DNA of 64,000 nt, from the NCBI RefSeq assembly GCF_014132355.1, contig NZ_BLZO01000113.1, forward strand, positions 22,139-86,138, given 5' to 3'. Below, one piece after another: positions 9,973 through 19,117 of the stretch. Source of the DNA: Okeania sp. KiyG1 (GTDB lineage Bacteria > Cyanobacteriota > Cyanobacteriia > Cyanobacteriales > Microcoleaceae). Numbering within the stretch: position 1 is the first letter of the stretch; each line of letters starts with the position of its first letter. The translations under genes and the position numbers were made by a program. A model generated the notes under the pieces. The model was not told the DNA's origin, made no database searches, and saw only the letters and a list, made by a program, of their open reading frames with translations.

Positions 9973-10294
9973 TACTCACATTGAATTACTTTACTCAAAG
10001 TTAGCACAGCTTGTCTTTTTGTGTCAATAATATTTGCGCTTTGCTTTGACATGAACTCAAGTTTCGTGTCTGGTTCCTAATTTTTCTACCTATTTGCCAT
10101 TGTGTAATATCCTAGACATTTTGTAGATGTTTGTCTAGGATAGTCCATATTTTTTGGTGTTAGCAAGCAACAGTAGGAAAAACATTTTCCTGTCTTAGGG
10201 TTTATCAAGGGAAAGAGGGAAGAGGGAGGAGAGCTAAAAAGTCTGAAAAAAACTTAAATTTCCTCTAGATATTCACCCTTATGACCAAAGATTT
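9973..10294. other. Intergenic, no gene seen
   Basis: AT-rich spacer upstream of the TnpB-like pseudogene and downstream of queC. It contains short A/G-rich heptamer-like repeats (10208-10235) but no reading frame or structured RNA that I can support. Confidence 0.4.
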
Positions 10295-10966
10295 TTAATA
10301 AGACAATGGATCTTTTAATCCCAACTCCTGGAAAGCAGCTAACCGCAACCGACAAGAATCACATATACCACAAGGTTTTTCTTCACCTGCATAACATGAC
10401 CAAGTTTTTTCCCAAGGTACTCCTAAACTATTCCCCAGTTGAATAATTTCGGTTTTTTTCATATCAATAAGTGGGGAAACAATAGCGATCGCCTCTCCCT
10501 CTCTCCCCTGTCTAGTTCCCAAACGAAAAACTTCTTGCATTGCCTGAATATAGTCTGGACGACAGTCAGGATAACCCGAATAGTCTAAAGCATTTACCCC
10601 AATATAAACCCGACTCGCATTGACAGCTTCAGCATAAGCGAGGGCAAAACTCAGAAAAATAGTATTACGCGCTGGAACATAAGTAATAGGGATATTTTGC
10701 GACATTTCATCGACAGAGCGATCGCTTGGTAAATCAATTTGATTATCAGTTAATGCGGACCCTCCCCATAGTCTGAGGTCAAAACTGACAACATGATGTT
10801 CTACTACACCCACACTTTCAGCAATTTTTTGGGCTGAGTCTAACTCTCGACGATGGCGTTGTTGGTAGTCAAAGGAAATAGCATAACATTCACAACCATC
10901 TGCTTTTGCTTGGTACAAAACTGTTGAGGAATCTAATCCTCCTGATAATAAAATAACTGCTTTCAC
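10295..10966 (-). CDS. queC: 7-cyano-7-deazaguanine synthase QueC
   Basis: 223 residues, normal length. ATP-dependent conversion of 7-carboxy-7-deazaguanine to preQ0 in the queuosine pathway, in the cytoplasm. The PP-loop ATP pyrophosphatase motif LLSGGLDSSTVL is at residues 6-17; FDYQQRH, ITYVPARNTIFLS and GVNALDYSGYPDCRP are family signatures; the zinc site is formed by the C-terminal cysteines of SCYAGEEKPCGICDSCRLR. It lies 35 bp downstream of the DUF2808 gene on the same strand and might be cotranscribed, although the functions are unrelated. Start ATG 10966 directly precedes KAVILLSGG. Confidence 0.95.
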   Translation of the reverse strand: MKAVILLSGGLDSSTVLYQAKADGCECYAISFDYQQRHRRELDSAQKIAESVGVVEHHVVSFDLRLWGGSALTDNQIDLPSDRSVDEMSQNIPITYVPARNTIFLSFALAYAEAVNASRVYIGVNALDYSGYPDCRPDYIQAMQEVFRLGTRQGREGEAIAIVSPLIDMKKTEIIQLGNSLGVPWEKTWSCYAGEEKPCGICDSCRLRLAAFQELGLKDPLSY

Positions 10967-11001
10967 TATTCTTCTATATTTTTTGGTAATGGTAATATCT
11001 T

Positions 11002-11769
11002 TTAATCATAACTATTAGAACTGTCGTAAAAATGAAGTCTACCATAGCCAAGAAAATGACCAGATGATTTTTCTCCAACCGGAAAAGCAGTTACTCCAAA
11101 TAAATATATACCCCCATACTTAGGAGTCCGCACTGGACGCAAACCTATGGTAAAAGTTTTGCCTGGGGGTACTGGAGGGTCAAAGGTTACTGACACAGTA
11201 TTAGTTTCCTGATCGACTGCCACTTCCCCAACTGCCAGTTGCTGTCCTTTCTGGCGATGGGTTCCTTCAAAGGCAATAATTTTCTTTGGGTTATATCGGA
11301 TATTGCCAGATCCTTCAGTTTCGGTAATTGTTACTCGTTCTAGTGGCACACCAGCATCAGGCAATAAACTGAGAGTAAAGTAATAGGTTGCACTCCAAAC
11401 ATAGGTTTCACTGCGGGTAGTGACTGCTTTAAGTAAGCGAGGTGGTTGAGCAAAATAAACTGTACCATCTTTTGTCTGAATTGCTAAAGTAGGAGTCACC
11501 AAGAAGTAACAAAGAACAAAGAAGAAGGAGACAATTTTCAATTTATACCAGGGAACAGTGAACAGGGAACAGCGGTGCGACCCCGCGTCGGTGTCAGACG
11601 CAAGCGGTCGGAACCCGCGACGACGCCAGCTCGCTTGCGGAACGCCGACCAAGAGAGGGAACGCCGACCAAGAGAGGGAACGCGCACTAAGAGAGGGAAC
11701 AGGAGGAAAAATATTTCCCTGTCTGAGGTTCATCATCAGCATAAGTCCTATTAATAATTGAAGTGTCAC
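11002..11769 (-). CDS. DUF2808 secreted protein, N-terminus fused to repeat sequence
   Basis: The conserved DUF2808 body runs from about residue 97 (IQTKDGTVYFAQPPRLL) to the end (FGVTAFPVG, GYGRLHFYD), a cyanobacterial secreted or envelope domain of unknown function. A signal peptide (KLKIVSFFFVLCYFLV then TPTLA) begins only at codon 76, near 11544. The preceding 75 codons are translated dispersed repeat (heptamer GGGAACA-type blocks and a GC-rich segment at 11575-11690), not protein-like. So the original start has probably been displaced by repeat insertion. The true start may be a non-ATG codon near 11544, or the gene may be silenced. Confidence 0.65.
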   Translation of the reverse strand: MTLQLLIGLMLMMNLRQGNIFPPVPSLSARSLSWSAFPLLVGVPQASWRRRGFRPLASDTDAGSHRCSLFTVPWYKLKIVSFFFVLCYFLVTPTLAIQTKDGTVYFAQPPRLLKAVTTRSETYVWSATYYFTLSLLPDAGVPLERVTITETEGSGNIRYNPKKIIAFEGTHRQKGQQLAVGEVAVDQETNTVSVTFDPPVPPGKTFTIGLRPVRTPKYGGIYLFGVTAFPVGEKSSGHFLGYGRLHFYDSSNSYD

Positions 11770-12125
11770 CTAAGTTAAGCACTCTTTTTTATAAATTATC
11801 AATTATTTCCTCCTATTGCCTATTACTTATTCCTTCTTTTATGAAAATGTCTATTGCCTGTTATACATTATCTGTTTTACCAAAAAATGAGGCGTTGCAC
11901 AGTGACGAATGATTCTAGATTTTGGATGCCTGAATTTGGAATTGGTGAATTACTAAAATGATTAGTTAATAGTTTTTAGTCAAAGTCCAAGCCAATTTTT
12001 TGCAGCATTATTCCATAATGTGCAACCCCAAAAATGACTTCTAAAGCCTCCCCTTTTAAGGGAATGAAAAAATATTCAATTCAGTATTTAAAGCCTCCAG
12101 CTTTAGTCGGAGGTACTGATAACTG
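11770..12125. repeat. Intergenic with MITE-like inverted repeat (11891-12029) and H1 tail
   Basis: A 139-bp element begins GGCGTTGCACAGTGACGAAT and ends with ATAATGTGCAACCCC; its inner ends are also complementary (CTAGATTTTGG versus CCAATTTTTTGC). The ends resemble those of cyanobacterial insertion sequences. After it, 12040-12120 holds AAGCCTCCCCTTTTAAGGG and a related AAGCCTCCAGCTTTAGTCGG stretch, pieces of the H1 repeat family. No gene. Confidence 0.45.
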
Positions 12126-12716
12126 TTAACTGATAACTGAAATGACGCCATTTTCTGTACAAACGGCAGTTAGAGGTCTATCCCAAGGATCTATTGGTAA
12201 TTGTTGTAAGTAAGCAAATTCAAATACAATTCCTATAGTAGGTTTTGATGCCCATTCTTCAGAACTTAACATCCGGTCATAAAAACCACCACCATAGCCT
12301 AAACGATAACCATTTAGGTCACAAGCAACAGCAGGAATTAAAATTAAATCTACTTCTGATGAATGTAATAATGGTGCATTTGATTCTGGTTCTAAAATAC
12401 CATACTTGCCTTTTTGTAAAGAACTTTCAGGTTGCCAAATATGCCAAAATAAATCTTTTTTTACACACCTTGGAAGTCCCCAAATTTTATTAGAAACTGT
12501 TGAATTTTCTCGATTATTTGTAAATAATAAACTAAGGTCTACTTCTTGACGAAAACTAAAGTAAGCTAAAACAGTTTGAGCTTTTTGAAATAGGGAGTAA
12601 TTTTGTAAGTGATGGCAAAGGCGATCGCTCTTTTCTCTCCATTCAGTTTCTGACATAGACTGACGTTTTTTCAACAGCGAGCTTCTTAGTTCTTTTTTGA
12701 GCATTAATCTATTCAA
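12126..12716 (-). CDS. 5-formyltetrahydrofolate cyclo-ligase
   Basis: 196 residues. Catalyses ATP-dependent conversion of 5-formyl-THF to 5,10-methenyl-THF in cytoplasmic one-carbon metabolism. Seen: the basic N-terminus LKKELRSSLLKKRQSM, FSFRQEVDLSLLF, the substrate-loop region KYGILEPE, VDLILIPAVACDLNGYRLGYGGGFYDRML with the conserved GYGGGFYDR, and a C-terminal LPIDPWDRPLTAVCTE typical of the family. Stands alone. An in-frame second Met at codon 5 is an equally possible start. Its 5' flank immediately enters a (GAATTTA)n heptamer repeat. Confidence 0.9.
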   Translation of the reverse strand: MNRLMLKKELRSSLLKKRQSMSETEWREKSDRLCHHLQNYSLFQKAQTVLAYFSFRQEVDLSLLFTNNRENSTVSNKIWGLPRCVKKDLFWHIWQPESSLQKGKYGILEPESNAPLLHSSEVDLILIPAVACDLNGYRLGYGGGFYDRMLSSEEWASKPTIGIVFEFAYLQQLPIDPWDRPLTAVCTENGVISVIS

Positions 12717-13196
12717 GAATTTAGAATTTAGAATTTAGAATTTAGAATTTAGAATTATCTCTTGTTATAAATAAGAGTATTGGATCAAAGGATTTTTTTT
12801 CTTCTCTTGGTCTCATGGATATGGCGCAGGTTTCCTCGCTATCCCACCCTAACGGGAAGCTCCGCTTTTTCCTAGGTCATGCTGCGCAAACATGTCGCGT
12901 AGCGTTAACGTAGTTATGCGAAGCAAAACGACCGCTGTCTTGGTCGATTGGATATGGCGAGGTCCCCTCGCCATCCCTCGACCGCTTTTTTCTCCATGAA
13001 TGGAGAGGCTTTATACCTGAATTTTTTGGTTAAATTAAATTTAAAATCTTCAAGTGGATAAATATTAATTAGGACTTACGGAACGTTATTGGTAGTAGAC
13101 TGACACAGCTAAAACTGTGCAATAAATTTTTATTTCTAGGTGTCTTTATCTCCCCTACTCCCCTACTCCCTACTCCCCTACTCCCCTACTCCCTAT
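12717..13196. repeat. H1 hairpin repeat with heptamer tracts
   Basis: Opens with (GAATTTA)n at 12718-12755, continues with CTTCTCTTGGTCTCATGGAT, a GC-rich palindromic insert (CTAGGTCATGCTGCGCAAAC near 12872), then the H1 core at 12940-13012: TTGGTCGATTGGATATGGCG, a short GGTCCC loop, CGCCATCCCTCGACC, and GGAGAGGCTTTA. It ends with CTCCCCTACTCCC-type repeats at 13150-13195. Core arms would form a long hairpin in either strand. No gene. Confidence 0.6.
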
Positions 13197-13844
13197 TTAG
13201 AGCATCCAAGGGGGAGCTGGTTCCAATTCCATTTCTATTTGAGCCTCATCTCGAGTTTCATCAATATTAAGTATGACTAACTCGTTATCTGGGGTGCGGA
13301 TTTTTATATTTAGCGATCTTAAACCTATGGTTGAATTAATATAACCTTCGTATTTAGAGCCTATAGGTAATTGTGATAAAATTTCGTCAATTTTTTCTAT
13401 TAATTTTTCAGAATTACGATAATACTTTGTTGCGTCTGCAACTATTTTATTCACCTTTTCCTGACTAATTTTTAGAGTACTGGCTAACCCTATCACAAAA
13501 CTATTTTCTTCTTCTGTTACTTTATCATCTGCTATGGCTATTTTTACTGCTAAATCAAAAGCATTTTCTATTTCTTTTTCATCTTGAAGTGCTTGTTTAG
13601 CGGCAGAAAATAATGCTTCGTTTTTTTCTGTACGAATAATTCTTAAAACTTTTTCTCTAGCTGCATCTACTTCTTTAGCATTGAATCCTTTTCTTAGTAA
13701 AAAACCTTCTAAAATTTCTACTTCATTCATATCAATATCACCATCAACTGCCATGACCATTAAACCAATAGCAAAGATGGCTTCATTAGGGGTTAATTCC
13801 TCTGAACATTTTACTTTACTGTTAAAAATATGTTCATACGACAT
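13197..13844 (-). CDS. TerB-like (tellurite resistance B family) protein
   Basis: 215 residues. The central region has the all-helical TerB signature: ELTPNEAIFAIGLMVMAVDG, DIDMNEVEILEGFL and a second half LAVKIAIADDKVTEEENSFV with acidic residues in the D.(K/V)T..E pattern. About 60 extra residues at the C-terminus (LNIKIRTPDNELVILNIDE onward) do not match anything I know. TerB-type domains bind metal and act in stress or membrane-linked complexes; the role here is unknown. No ter operon neighbours are present. The start ATG is the only Met before the domain. Confidence 0.75.
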   Translation of the reverse strand: MSYEHIFNSKVKCSEELTPNEAIFAIGLMVMAVDGDIDMNEVEILEGFLLRKGFNAKEVDAAREKVLRIIRTEKNEALFSAAKQALQDEKEIENAFDLAVKIAIADDKVTEEENSFVIGLASTLKISQEKVNKIVADATKYYRNSEKLIEKIDEILSQLPIGSKYEGYINSTIGLRSLNIKIRTPDNELVILNIDETRDEAQIEMELEPAPPWML

Positions 13845-13960
13845 AGATTTTTTGAGAATATCAAATTTTAATTATATATGGATATATTCAACAATTAATA
13901 ATTAATAATTAATAATTAATAATTAATAATTACCTCTTCTTTTAAAGGAGAGAATCGACT

Positions 13961-14145
13961 TATATCGTGTCCGCTTAAACAGTGATAAATAAATAACTAC
14001 GGAGTCCTCAGGAGTCAACCCACTCCCTAACCCCTCCGGTGGAGGGGAGGGGAAGTCAGGAGTCAGAAGGAAAGAGGGAAGAAAGAAGAACAACAGGAGA
14101 AGAAGGAAAAAGTTTTTTTATAACTAATTATCCGGACATGATATT
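13961..14145. mobile_element. MITE family M1, copy 1
   Basis: Left end TATATCGTGTCCGCTTAA, right end TTATCCGGACATGATATTA: inverted terminal repeats of about 15 bp. The interior has GGAGTCA heptamers and a T-tract before the right end (GTTTTTTTATAACTAATTA), as in the other M1 copies. Preceded by an (AATAATT)n tract at 13893-13930. Confidence 0.65.
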
Positions 14146-14149
14146 AAAG

Positions 14150-14450
14150 GAAAATTTTTTCTTCTCTTGGTCTGATGGATATGACTCCGATACCTGAAGA
14201 GTGACATAGCTGCTTTCCTTACGGAATGCTACCGCAAACGCTTTATATGTTGCGGAGCAAAACGCCATTCCATCCTTCGGGAAGCTACGAAGATAGAACT
14301 CCGTTCCGCTGACGCGAAACGCGACAGCGTTGCGTTGCGCCAGCTTTGCGTTGCGCCAGCTTTGCGTTGCGCCAGCTTTGCGAAGCAAAAGCAAAAGCAA
14401 AAGCAAACGACCGCTTGTTTCTCCTTTAAATGAGGGGCTTTAAACCTTAA
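14150..14450. repeat. H1-type repeat with GCGTTGCGCCAGCTTT tandem units
   Basis: Left H1 end TTCTTCTCTTGGTCTGATGG and right H1 end CGACCGCTTGTTTCTCCTTT surround a GC-rich middle with three tandem units of GCGTTGCGCCAGCTTT (14326-14382) and AAGCAAA repeats. A 92-codon reverse frame here is purely repeat-derived (QSWRNAKLAQRNA-type pattern) and is not a gene. Confidence 0.55.
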
Positions 14451-14451
14451 T

Positions 14452-14583
14452 TATATCATGTCCGGTTGAATACTTACACTTTGGAGAAGGTAAGGCAGCT
14501 ATGCTGGAGGCTGGAGGCAGAAAGAAAGAAAAGATTAGAAGGGAAAAGGTTTTTTATAACTGATTATCCGGACATGATATTAT
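14452..14583. mobile_element. MITE family M1, copy 2 (reference-like)
   Basis: 132 bp: TATATCATGTCCGGTTGAAT at the left, GATTATCCGGACATGATATT at the right. Internal segments (ACTTACACTTTGGAGAAGG, GGCAGCTATGCTGGAGGC, GGTTTTTTATAACTG) recur in copy 3. The closest thing here to a complete, undegraded M1 unit. Confidence 0.7.
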
Positions 14584-14744
14584 TCGGTTATCAGTACAGA
14601 ATCTGTCATTTCAGTTATCAGTACCGACCACTAAAGCCAGAGGTTTAAAATACTGAAGTTTACTTTTTTCATAGCCTGGAAAGGAGAGGCTTGAGACCAT
14701 CTTTTTGGTCAAAAATTTAAAATTATAGATAACTAATAACTAAT

Positions 14745-14999
14745 TAGGGTTTGCGCTCAAAAGTCTTTTTAAGGAGTAGGGGACCCACCCCTCGCCCCTC
14801 CCAGGAGGGGAAAAGGGGAGTAGGGGAGTAGGGTAGGGACGTTGCATAAGGGCGTCCGTACGGGAGAATTTTTTGCCCTACTCTCGCCCAAAATACGCTC
14901 TTTCTTTGAGCATGAAGGGCTGAAAACCAAGGTATTTCAGACCTAAAAAGTCTAAAACCTTTACGTGTAAATGCTTTTAAATTTATTCAGCAAGCCCTA
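14745..14999. mobile_element. MITE family M2 copy
   Basis: TAGGGTTTGCGCTCAAAAGT at the left and TTATTCAGCAAGCCCTA at the right, 255 bp. The core reads GGGCTGAAAACCAAGGTATT then TCTAAAACCTTTACGTG, shared with 44350-44461. The interior carries GGAGTAGGG repeats and a CCACCCCTCGCCCCTCCC palindrome. The remainder to 15208 has no gene. Confidence 0.6.
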
Positions 15000-15208
15000 A
15001 TTAAAGTCTAAAAATATTAGCACTTTTCCCTACTTCAGTGTTTGTTAATTCCAAAACATTTTCTACACAACCTAAATAGACTGCTTTAACGAAGTCAGAA
15101 ATCAGAAGTTGTTTTTGTAACGGTTATTTTGAGCAACCCTCCAAAAATATTTCGTCTTAAAAAGTGGGGTTTTAGACCCAATCCTGTTTGATAAATAAAA
15201 TAAATAGA

Positions 15209-16393
15209 CTAACTTTTAGATAAACGTTCCACTGGCTTTCCTCCTAATAGTTGATGAGCATCTTGAAGAATATCTGGAATTTTTTCGGCATGGGGACTAT
15301 TGGCAAGACATTTACTCAGGTCATATTTTTCTAATTGTTCAGCATTTGCACCAGGAAACCAGTGGCTACCATTACCTAGTAAGTTATAGCGCATTTTACT
15401 GTATTCGAGCATATCGTAGGCGATCGCTAGATTGCTTAACCATAAAATCACAGGGATATTGATATTTCCAGGAGTCTCTTCTACAGAGGGCAAACCAATG
15501 TCCCAAGTATTAAACCAATTTTCTCCTAGTTGAGCGATCGCTTCTTGCTCTAGTCTTGCCAATATTGATGGTAATATTTCATCAGCTCGATCTAACAATT
15601 CGATTGTTTTGAGATGTTCGTCAAAATCTTTTGGTTGTGATGCACCTAAACTCAATGTATGCACTTGAGGATGACTCAAACAAAATAGATCGTTAAACAC
15701 CATCGGGCTGAGTGGATAGCATAAATCGACTAATTTCTGTGGTGGTTGATACAATTTACCTCCTTTATCAGAGGGGCTAATAATAAATACTCCCATATCA
15801 AAACGATTAGCGGCCTCTATTGCTGGCCAATTATTTTGATTAATGTAGTACCAGTGTAAGTTAACATAATCAAATTCATTTGTTTCTATAGTTTTAACTA
15901 TGACATCAGTAGGCCCGTGAGTGGAAAAACCAACAAATCTGACTTGGCCTTTCCTTTGTAATTTTCTCGCTACATCCAGACAACCTCCTGGCCTAATTGA
16001 CTGATGGAGTATTTCTAACGTGTTAATCCCATGTATGCCTAGCAAATCTATATATTCTAGTTGTAAAAATTCGAGGGACTGCTGAAACTTACTTTGGAAT
16101 TCTTGAGGATCGGCGCTTGGGCTAACTTTTGTCTGGACAATCAGTTTTTCCCTTGGTAGCTTGGGTAAAATTTCTCCGAGCTGCATCTCGGATGTACCAT
16201 AACCACGGGCAGTTTCTATGTGGTTAATTCCGCATTCTAGGGAGCGGCGAATTGTATTTTCTAAGTTTTGTTGATTATTTGGTGGGATTTGATTTTTGGG
16301 AACATCTTGCCATTTATATTGATACCTCATTCCACCGCAGGAAAATACTGGCATTGGTAATTCTGTTCGCCCAAAGCGTCGATACTGCATCAT
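15209..16393 (-). CDS. Aldo/keto reductase with C-terminal ferredoxin-type-less extension
   Basis: 394 residues. NADPH-dependent oxidoreductase fold: RRFGRTELPMPVFSCGGMRY start, catalytic Asp/Tyr region INHIETARGYGTSEMQLGE (Tyr in RGYG), Lys in LIVQTKVSP, and LLGIHGINTLE where the catalytic His is expected. The cofactor region HPQVHTLSLGASQPKDFDEH follows. Related cyanobacterial proteins end with a [4Fe-4S] cluster segment; here I see no CxxCxxC in the last 100 residues (EKYDLSKCLANSPHAEKIPD), so that part is either absent or diverged. Substrate unknown. It starts 18 bp after the HNH-AP2 gene on the same strand. Confidence 0.85.
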   Translation of the reverse strand: MMQYRRFGRTELPMPVFSCGGMRYQYKWQDVPKNQIPPNNQQNLENTIRRSLECGINHIETARGYGTSEMQLGEILPKLPREKLIVQTKVSPSADPQEFQSKFQQSLEFLQLEYIDLLGIHGINTLEILHQSIRPGGCLDVARKLQRKGQVRFVGFSTHGPTDVIVKTIETNEFDYVNLHWYYINQNNWPAIEAANRFDMGVFIISPSDKGGKLYQPPQKLVDLCYPLSPMVFNDLFCLSHPQVHTLSLGASQPKDFDEHLKTIELLDRADEILPSILARLEQEAIAQLGENWFNTWDIGLPSVEETPGNINIPVILWLSNLAIAYDMLEYSKMRYNLLGNGSHWFPGANAEQLEKYDLSKCLANSPHAEKIPDILQDAHQLLGGKPVERLSKS

Positions 16394-16411
16394 TAATTAA
16401 TCTTTCTGAAC

Positions 16412-16912
16412 TTACATTGAGGGGTCTTCTACTACTTCTACATTATTCATAGTAAAATTAGTTCTGGCTAGGGACCCGTAATATTTTCTTGCTGCTTCGT
16501 CATAAGCAACAGCAGCATCTTTTTCTACATCAAAGCGGCCTAAACGTATTTGTTTTTTGTACACTTTGATTTCAGCAATCCATTTTCGTTTATCCTTACA
16601 CCAGTATACTCCCCGATATTTAGATGAATGTTTGACGCTTGGTCTCCTGTGCATTCGCGCACTTCCTTTGACTAGGCGTAAGTTCTCTCGTCGATTATCT
16701 AGCTTGTTGTGGTTAATATGATAGACAGATACCCCTATGGGAGCATCCATAATCACTCTGTGCATATAAACTGTGGTTCTTTTGCCATCTTTTTTAATTG
16801 TTCTGGCAGCAAACCCGTCTATCAAGTACCACTTATGTTTTGATAATTCCTCATAGTCTTGTTCATCAACTATTACTATCTGCCCTCTAGTAATCAAGAT
16901 TTCTTTTGACAT
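16412..16912 (-). CDS. HNH endonuclease with AP2 DNA-binding domain
   Basis: 166 residues. The N-terminal half has the HNH core: KHKWYLIDGFAARTIKKDGK, VYMHRVIMDAP, then VYHINHNKLDNRRENLRLV (His-Asn-His arrangement typical of homing-type HNH). The C-terminal half is an AP2/ERF-like domain: SSKYRGVYWCKDKRKWIAEI, RLGRFDVEKDAAVAYDEAAR, KYYGSLARTNF. Such HNH-AP2 proteins are free-standing homing endonucleases in cyanobacteria and phages. It lies only 18 bp upstream of the aldo/keto reductase gene on the same strand, which suggests insertion into that gene's leader. Start ATG is followed by SKEILITRGQ, as in relatives. Confidence 0.85.
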   Translation of the reverse strand: MSKEILITRGQIVIVDEQDYEELSKHKWYLIDGFAARTIKKDGKRTTVYMHRVIMDAPIGVSVYHINHNKLDNRRENLRLVKGSARMHRRPSVKHSSKYRGVYWCKDKRKWIAEIKVYKKQIRLGRFDVEKDAAVAYDEAARKYYGSLARTNFTMNNVEVVEDPSM

Positions 16913-17916
16913 TTTTGTGGCCTTCTTATTACTTCAATTTAAAGTTATAATTCTCCCTTGTTTTTTTAGATCAGAGAGTAGAATGCAAAACATTTGAGGC
17001 CAGTACACAGTATGCATGTTTTTTTAGAACGTTTTATTTGACTTTTTGTCTTCCTAGCTACAGCTGTCTTACTGCACCCCATTTGTTATTAATAAATCAA
17101 TTTGTGTTGATTTATTTTTTTCATTGCCTATGGCTATAAGTCGATAAGTTAAGTTATGACTTTTATGGTGAATTTTTTTGCCTACTGAATCTTGGTTTAT
17201 CGATCCTTTAGTAGGTATAGTTTGATTTTCTTTATTCATCACCCCCCGAATTATAGCTCCTTTTAAACTATCTATAATTTTGTGCTACTAATCAAGACTT
17301 CATCTATAAATTAATGATAATCTCACCTTAATTTTTTTGCCACTTTCTAGATATAAATTAAGTAAATTAGCGGACTCATAGAATTATATTTCATAAAAGT
17401 AGAAATATCCTAACTTCTGTTAATAGTCCTTATCACCTTTCTATATTGATGTCAAATCAATAGAAGTTTACAGTTGGCTACTGTCCATCAGGCTGCATAA
17501 ATTATTCTTCAGATACTATAGCACAGATAAGAAGGATGAAACGTAGTTAAGCCTATTACTTTATGGTTAACTAAACCATCTATAACCCATTTTTCCTGAA
17601 GTTTTTGACTGTAAAATTAACTTGTTATTTTTTTAAAAAATGAAAAAATATGAATTTTGAAATTTATGAGATTAAGTACTTTTGCTCAATATGAACCTTA
17701 ACTTCATACTCGATCTCCTGAAAAATATTGAGTTTAATATATATGGTAGGTTGAGTAATCAATAATCTCATAATTATATATTGTTTGATATGTCATAATT
17801 TATTTAATATTTTTGGTAAGCATTTCCTGCGGAATGCGGAGCTTGCCAGCCGTCAGCTAGCCTCCTGTGGTCGGAACTGCGGACTTCAGGCATGAGCTTG
17901 TTTATATCCAGGAAGT
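16913..17916. other. Gene-poor AT-rich stretch
   Basis: No recognisable gene. One 56-codon reverse frame (17069-17239, MNKENQTIPTKGSINQDS start, preceded by a GGGGGG run) is the only candidate and is listed separately. At 17820-17900 lies a left end of MITE M3 (TAAGCATTTCCTGCGGAATG) fused to a GC-rich insert (CGGAACTGCGGACTTCAG). Confidence 0.4.
17069..17239 (-). CDS. Possible small protein, unknown
   Basis: 56 codons, start ATG preceded by a G-run that could serve as ribosome-binding site. The sequence is polar, with KKIHHKSHNLTYRLIAIG in the middle and a hydrophobic end (IDLLITNGVQ). No family recognised. It could equally be a transposase remnant, since the area is full of element debris. 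Low confidence. Confidence 0.2.
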   Translation of the reverse strand: MNKENQTIPTKGSINQDSVGKKIHHKSHNLTYRLIAIGNEKNKSTQIDLLITNGVQ

Positions 17917-18047
17917 TATATCATGTTCAGTTGAATACTTACACTTTGTAGGAAGGAAGGCAGCTATGCTGGAGGCAGATGGCAGAAGGGAAGAAAAGGT
18001 TAAAAGGGATAAATTTTTTTGATCACTGATTATCCGAACATGATATT
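17917..18047. mobile_element. MITE family M1, copy 3
   Basis: 131 bp: TATATCATGTTCAGTTGAAT left, GATTATCCGAACATGATATT right. Internal match to copy 2: ACTTACACTTTG, AAGGCAGCTATGCTGGAGGC. The two ends carry the same C-to-T/G-to-A change relative to copy 2 (GTTC/GAAC instead of GTCC/GGAC), so both termini changed together. Confidence 0.65.
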
Positions 18048-18067
18048 AGATTGAAATACTAAAATTC

Positions 18068-18213
18068 GGCGTTGGTGAAGCGCGTGTATGATATTAACCT
18101 TAATTATTAAGGAGTCAGTAGAGAAGACAGAAGAAGAAAGAGTAGTAGAAGGAGAGAGTTTTTTGTTCGCGCTCTTATCCGGACAAGATATCATACCTCT
18201 TTTCACCAACGCC
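18068..18213. mobile_element. Small element with IS1-like ends
   Basis: 146 bp with ends GGCGTTGGTGAAGCGC and TTTTCACCAACGCC, plus inner ATGATATT/GATATCAT. The termini resemble those of the IS1-like element at 28453 (GGGCGTTGCTGAAT...GTATGAT). The interior holds M1-like GTTTTTTG....TTATCCGGACA, so this may be a hybrid of two families. Confidence 0.5.
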
Positions 18214-19117
18214 TAAAATTCTTACTTCAGTATGGTTGAAATAGCACTCAGCACTCAGCACTTAGCATTAGGACTTTTTTTGACGTTGAGGAGGAGATGA
18301 GCAACCCCGACTCAACTAGCAGGCGCTTGGGGTTGCCGGGGTATAAAGCCAAGGTCAAAAAGCAAAAAGCTCAAATGCTGAAGCACCGATCGCTAGTTAA
18401 AGCAAATATAAAAACCTTAATTATCCATAATAAATGTGTTTAATTCCTTCACAAAAAAAGCTGATTTCTGAGTGCTAATAGCTGTTTGCGCAGCATTCCA
18501 CAGGAAATGCTTACTATTTTTGTTTGACCAGATGATATAGCAATCAATATTGATTAGTTGATGAAAAAGAAAATTGTGAAAAATACGCAAATTTAGCAAT
18601 TATTATAATTTAATAAAAAATAAACTTGATTAACCCTATCAAAAAGTAAGCATTCAGCAGTCAGCCATCAGCTAGCCTCCTATGGTCGGAACTGCGGACT
18701 TCAGCTATTGCTTTTAGTTTAGGATCAAAGCAATATTTAATTATCTTACTACAAAAATTACTTCCCTTGCCCTTAAAGTCAGTTGTTAATTTAAACACTG
18801 TCCTTAAGGAGAAAATTTTGTTGCTGATAGCTGACAGCTAATAGCTGTTTGCGCAGCAGTCCGCAGGAAATGCTTACATCAAAAATACAGAATAATAGTA
18901 AAATACAGCAAATTTGTCACATGATTTTGATATTTTTGTGTTACTCAATAAATAATGTCTGATATTTATTTCGGTTAAATTTGTTATCTAGTAAGTAAAA
19001 TAAATAATGAGCCAAGTCAGGTAAATTTAGAGATGATTTTTTTGTAGCTGTGGTAGCTGCTAAAAGGTATTAGATAAGAAGAATTAAAGTTATTAATTTG
19101 AAAAAATTTCAAGTTAT
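18214..19117. repeat. Repeat-rich intergenic; full MITE M3 at 18647-18876
   Basis: M3 copy: TAAGCATTCAGCAGTCAGCC at the left, GCAGTCCGCAGGAAATGCTTA at the right (about 230 bp, terminal TAAGCATT/AATGCTTA). Inner left segment TTTTAGTTTAGGATCAAAGC recurs at 28410. A G-rich stretch at 18285-18345 (TTGACGTTGAGGAGGAGATG, CTCAACTAGCAGGCGCTTGG) is likely another small insertion. No convincing gene; a 60-codon reverse frame at 18417-18599 is rejected. Confidence 0.5.

Noticed and set aside
14128-14406. 92-codon reverse frame as a gene
   Set aside because: It is a translation of GCGTTGCGCCAGCTTT tandem units and H1/M1 ends; no protein-like features.
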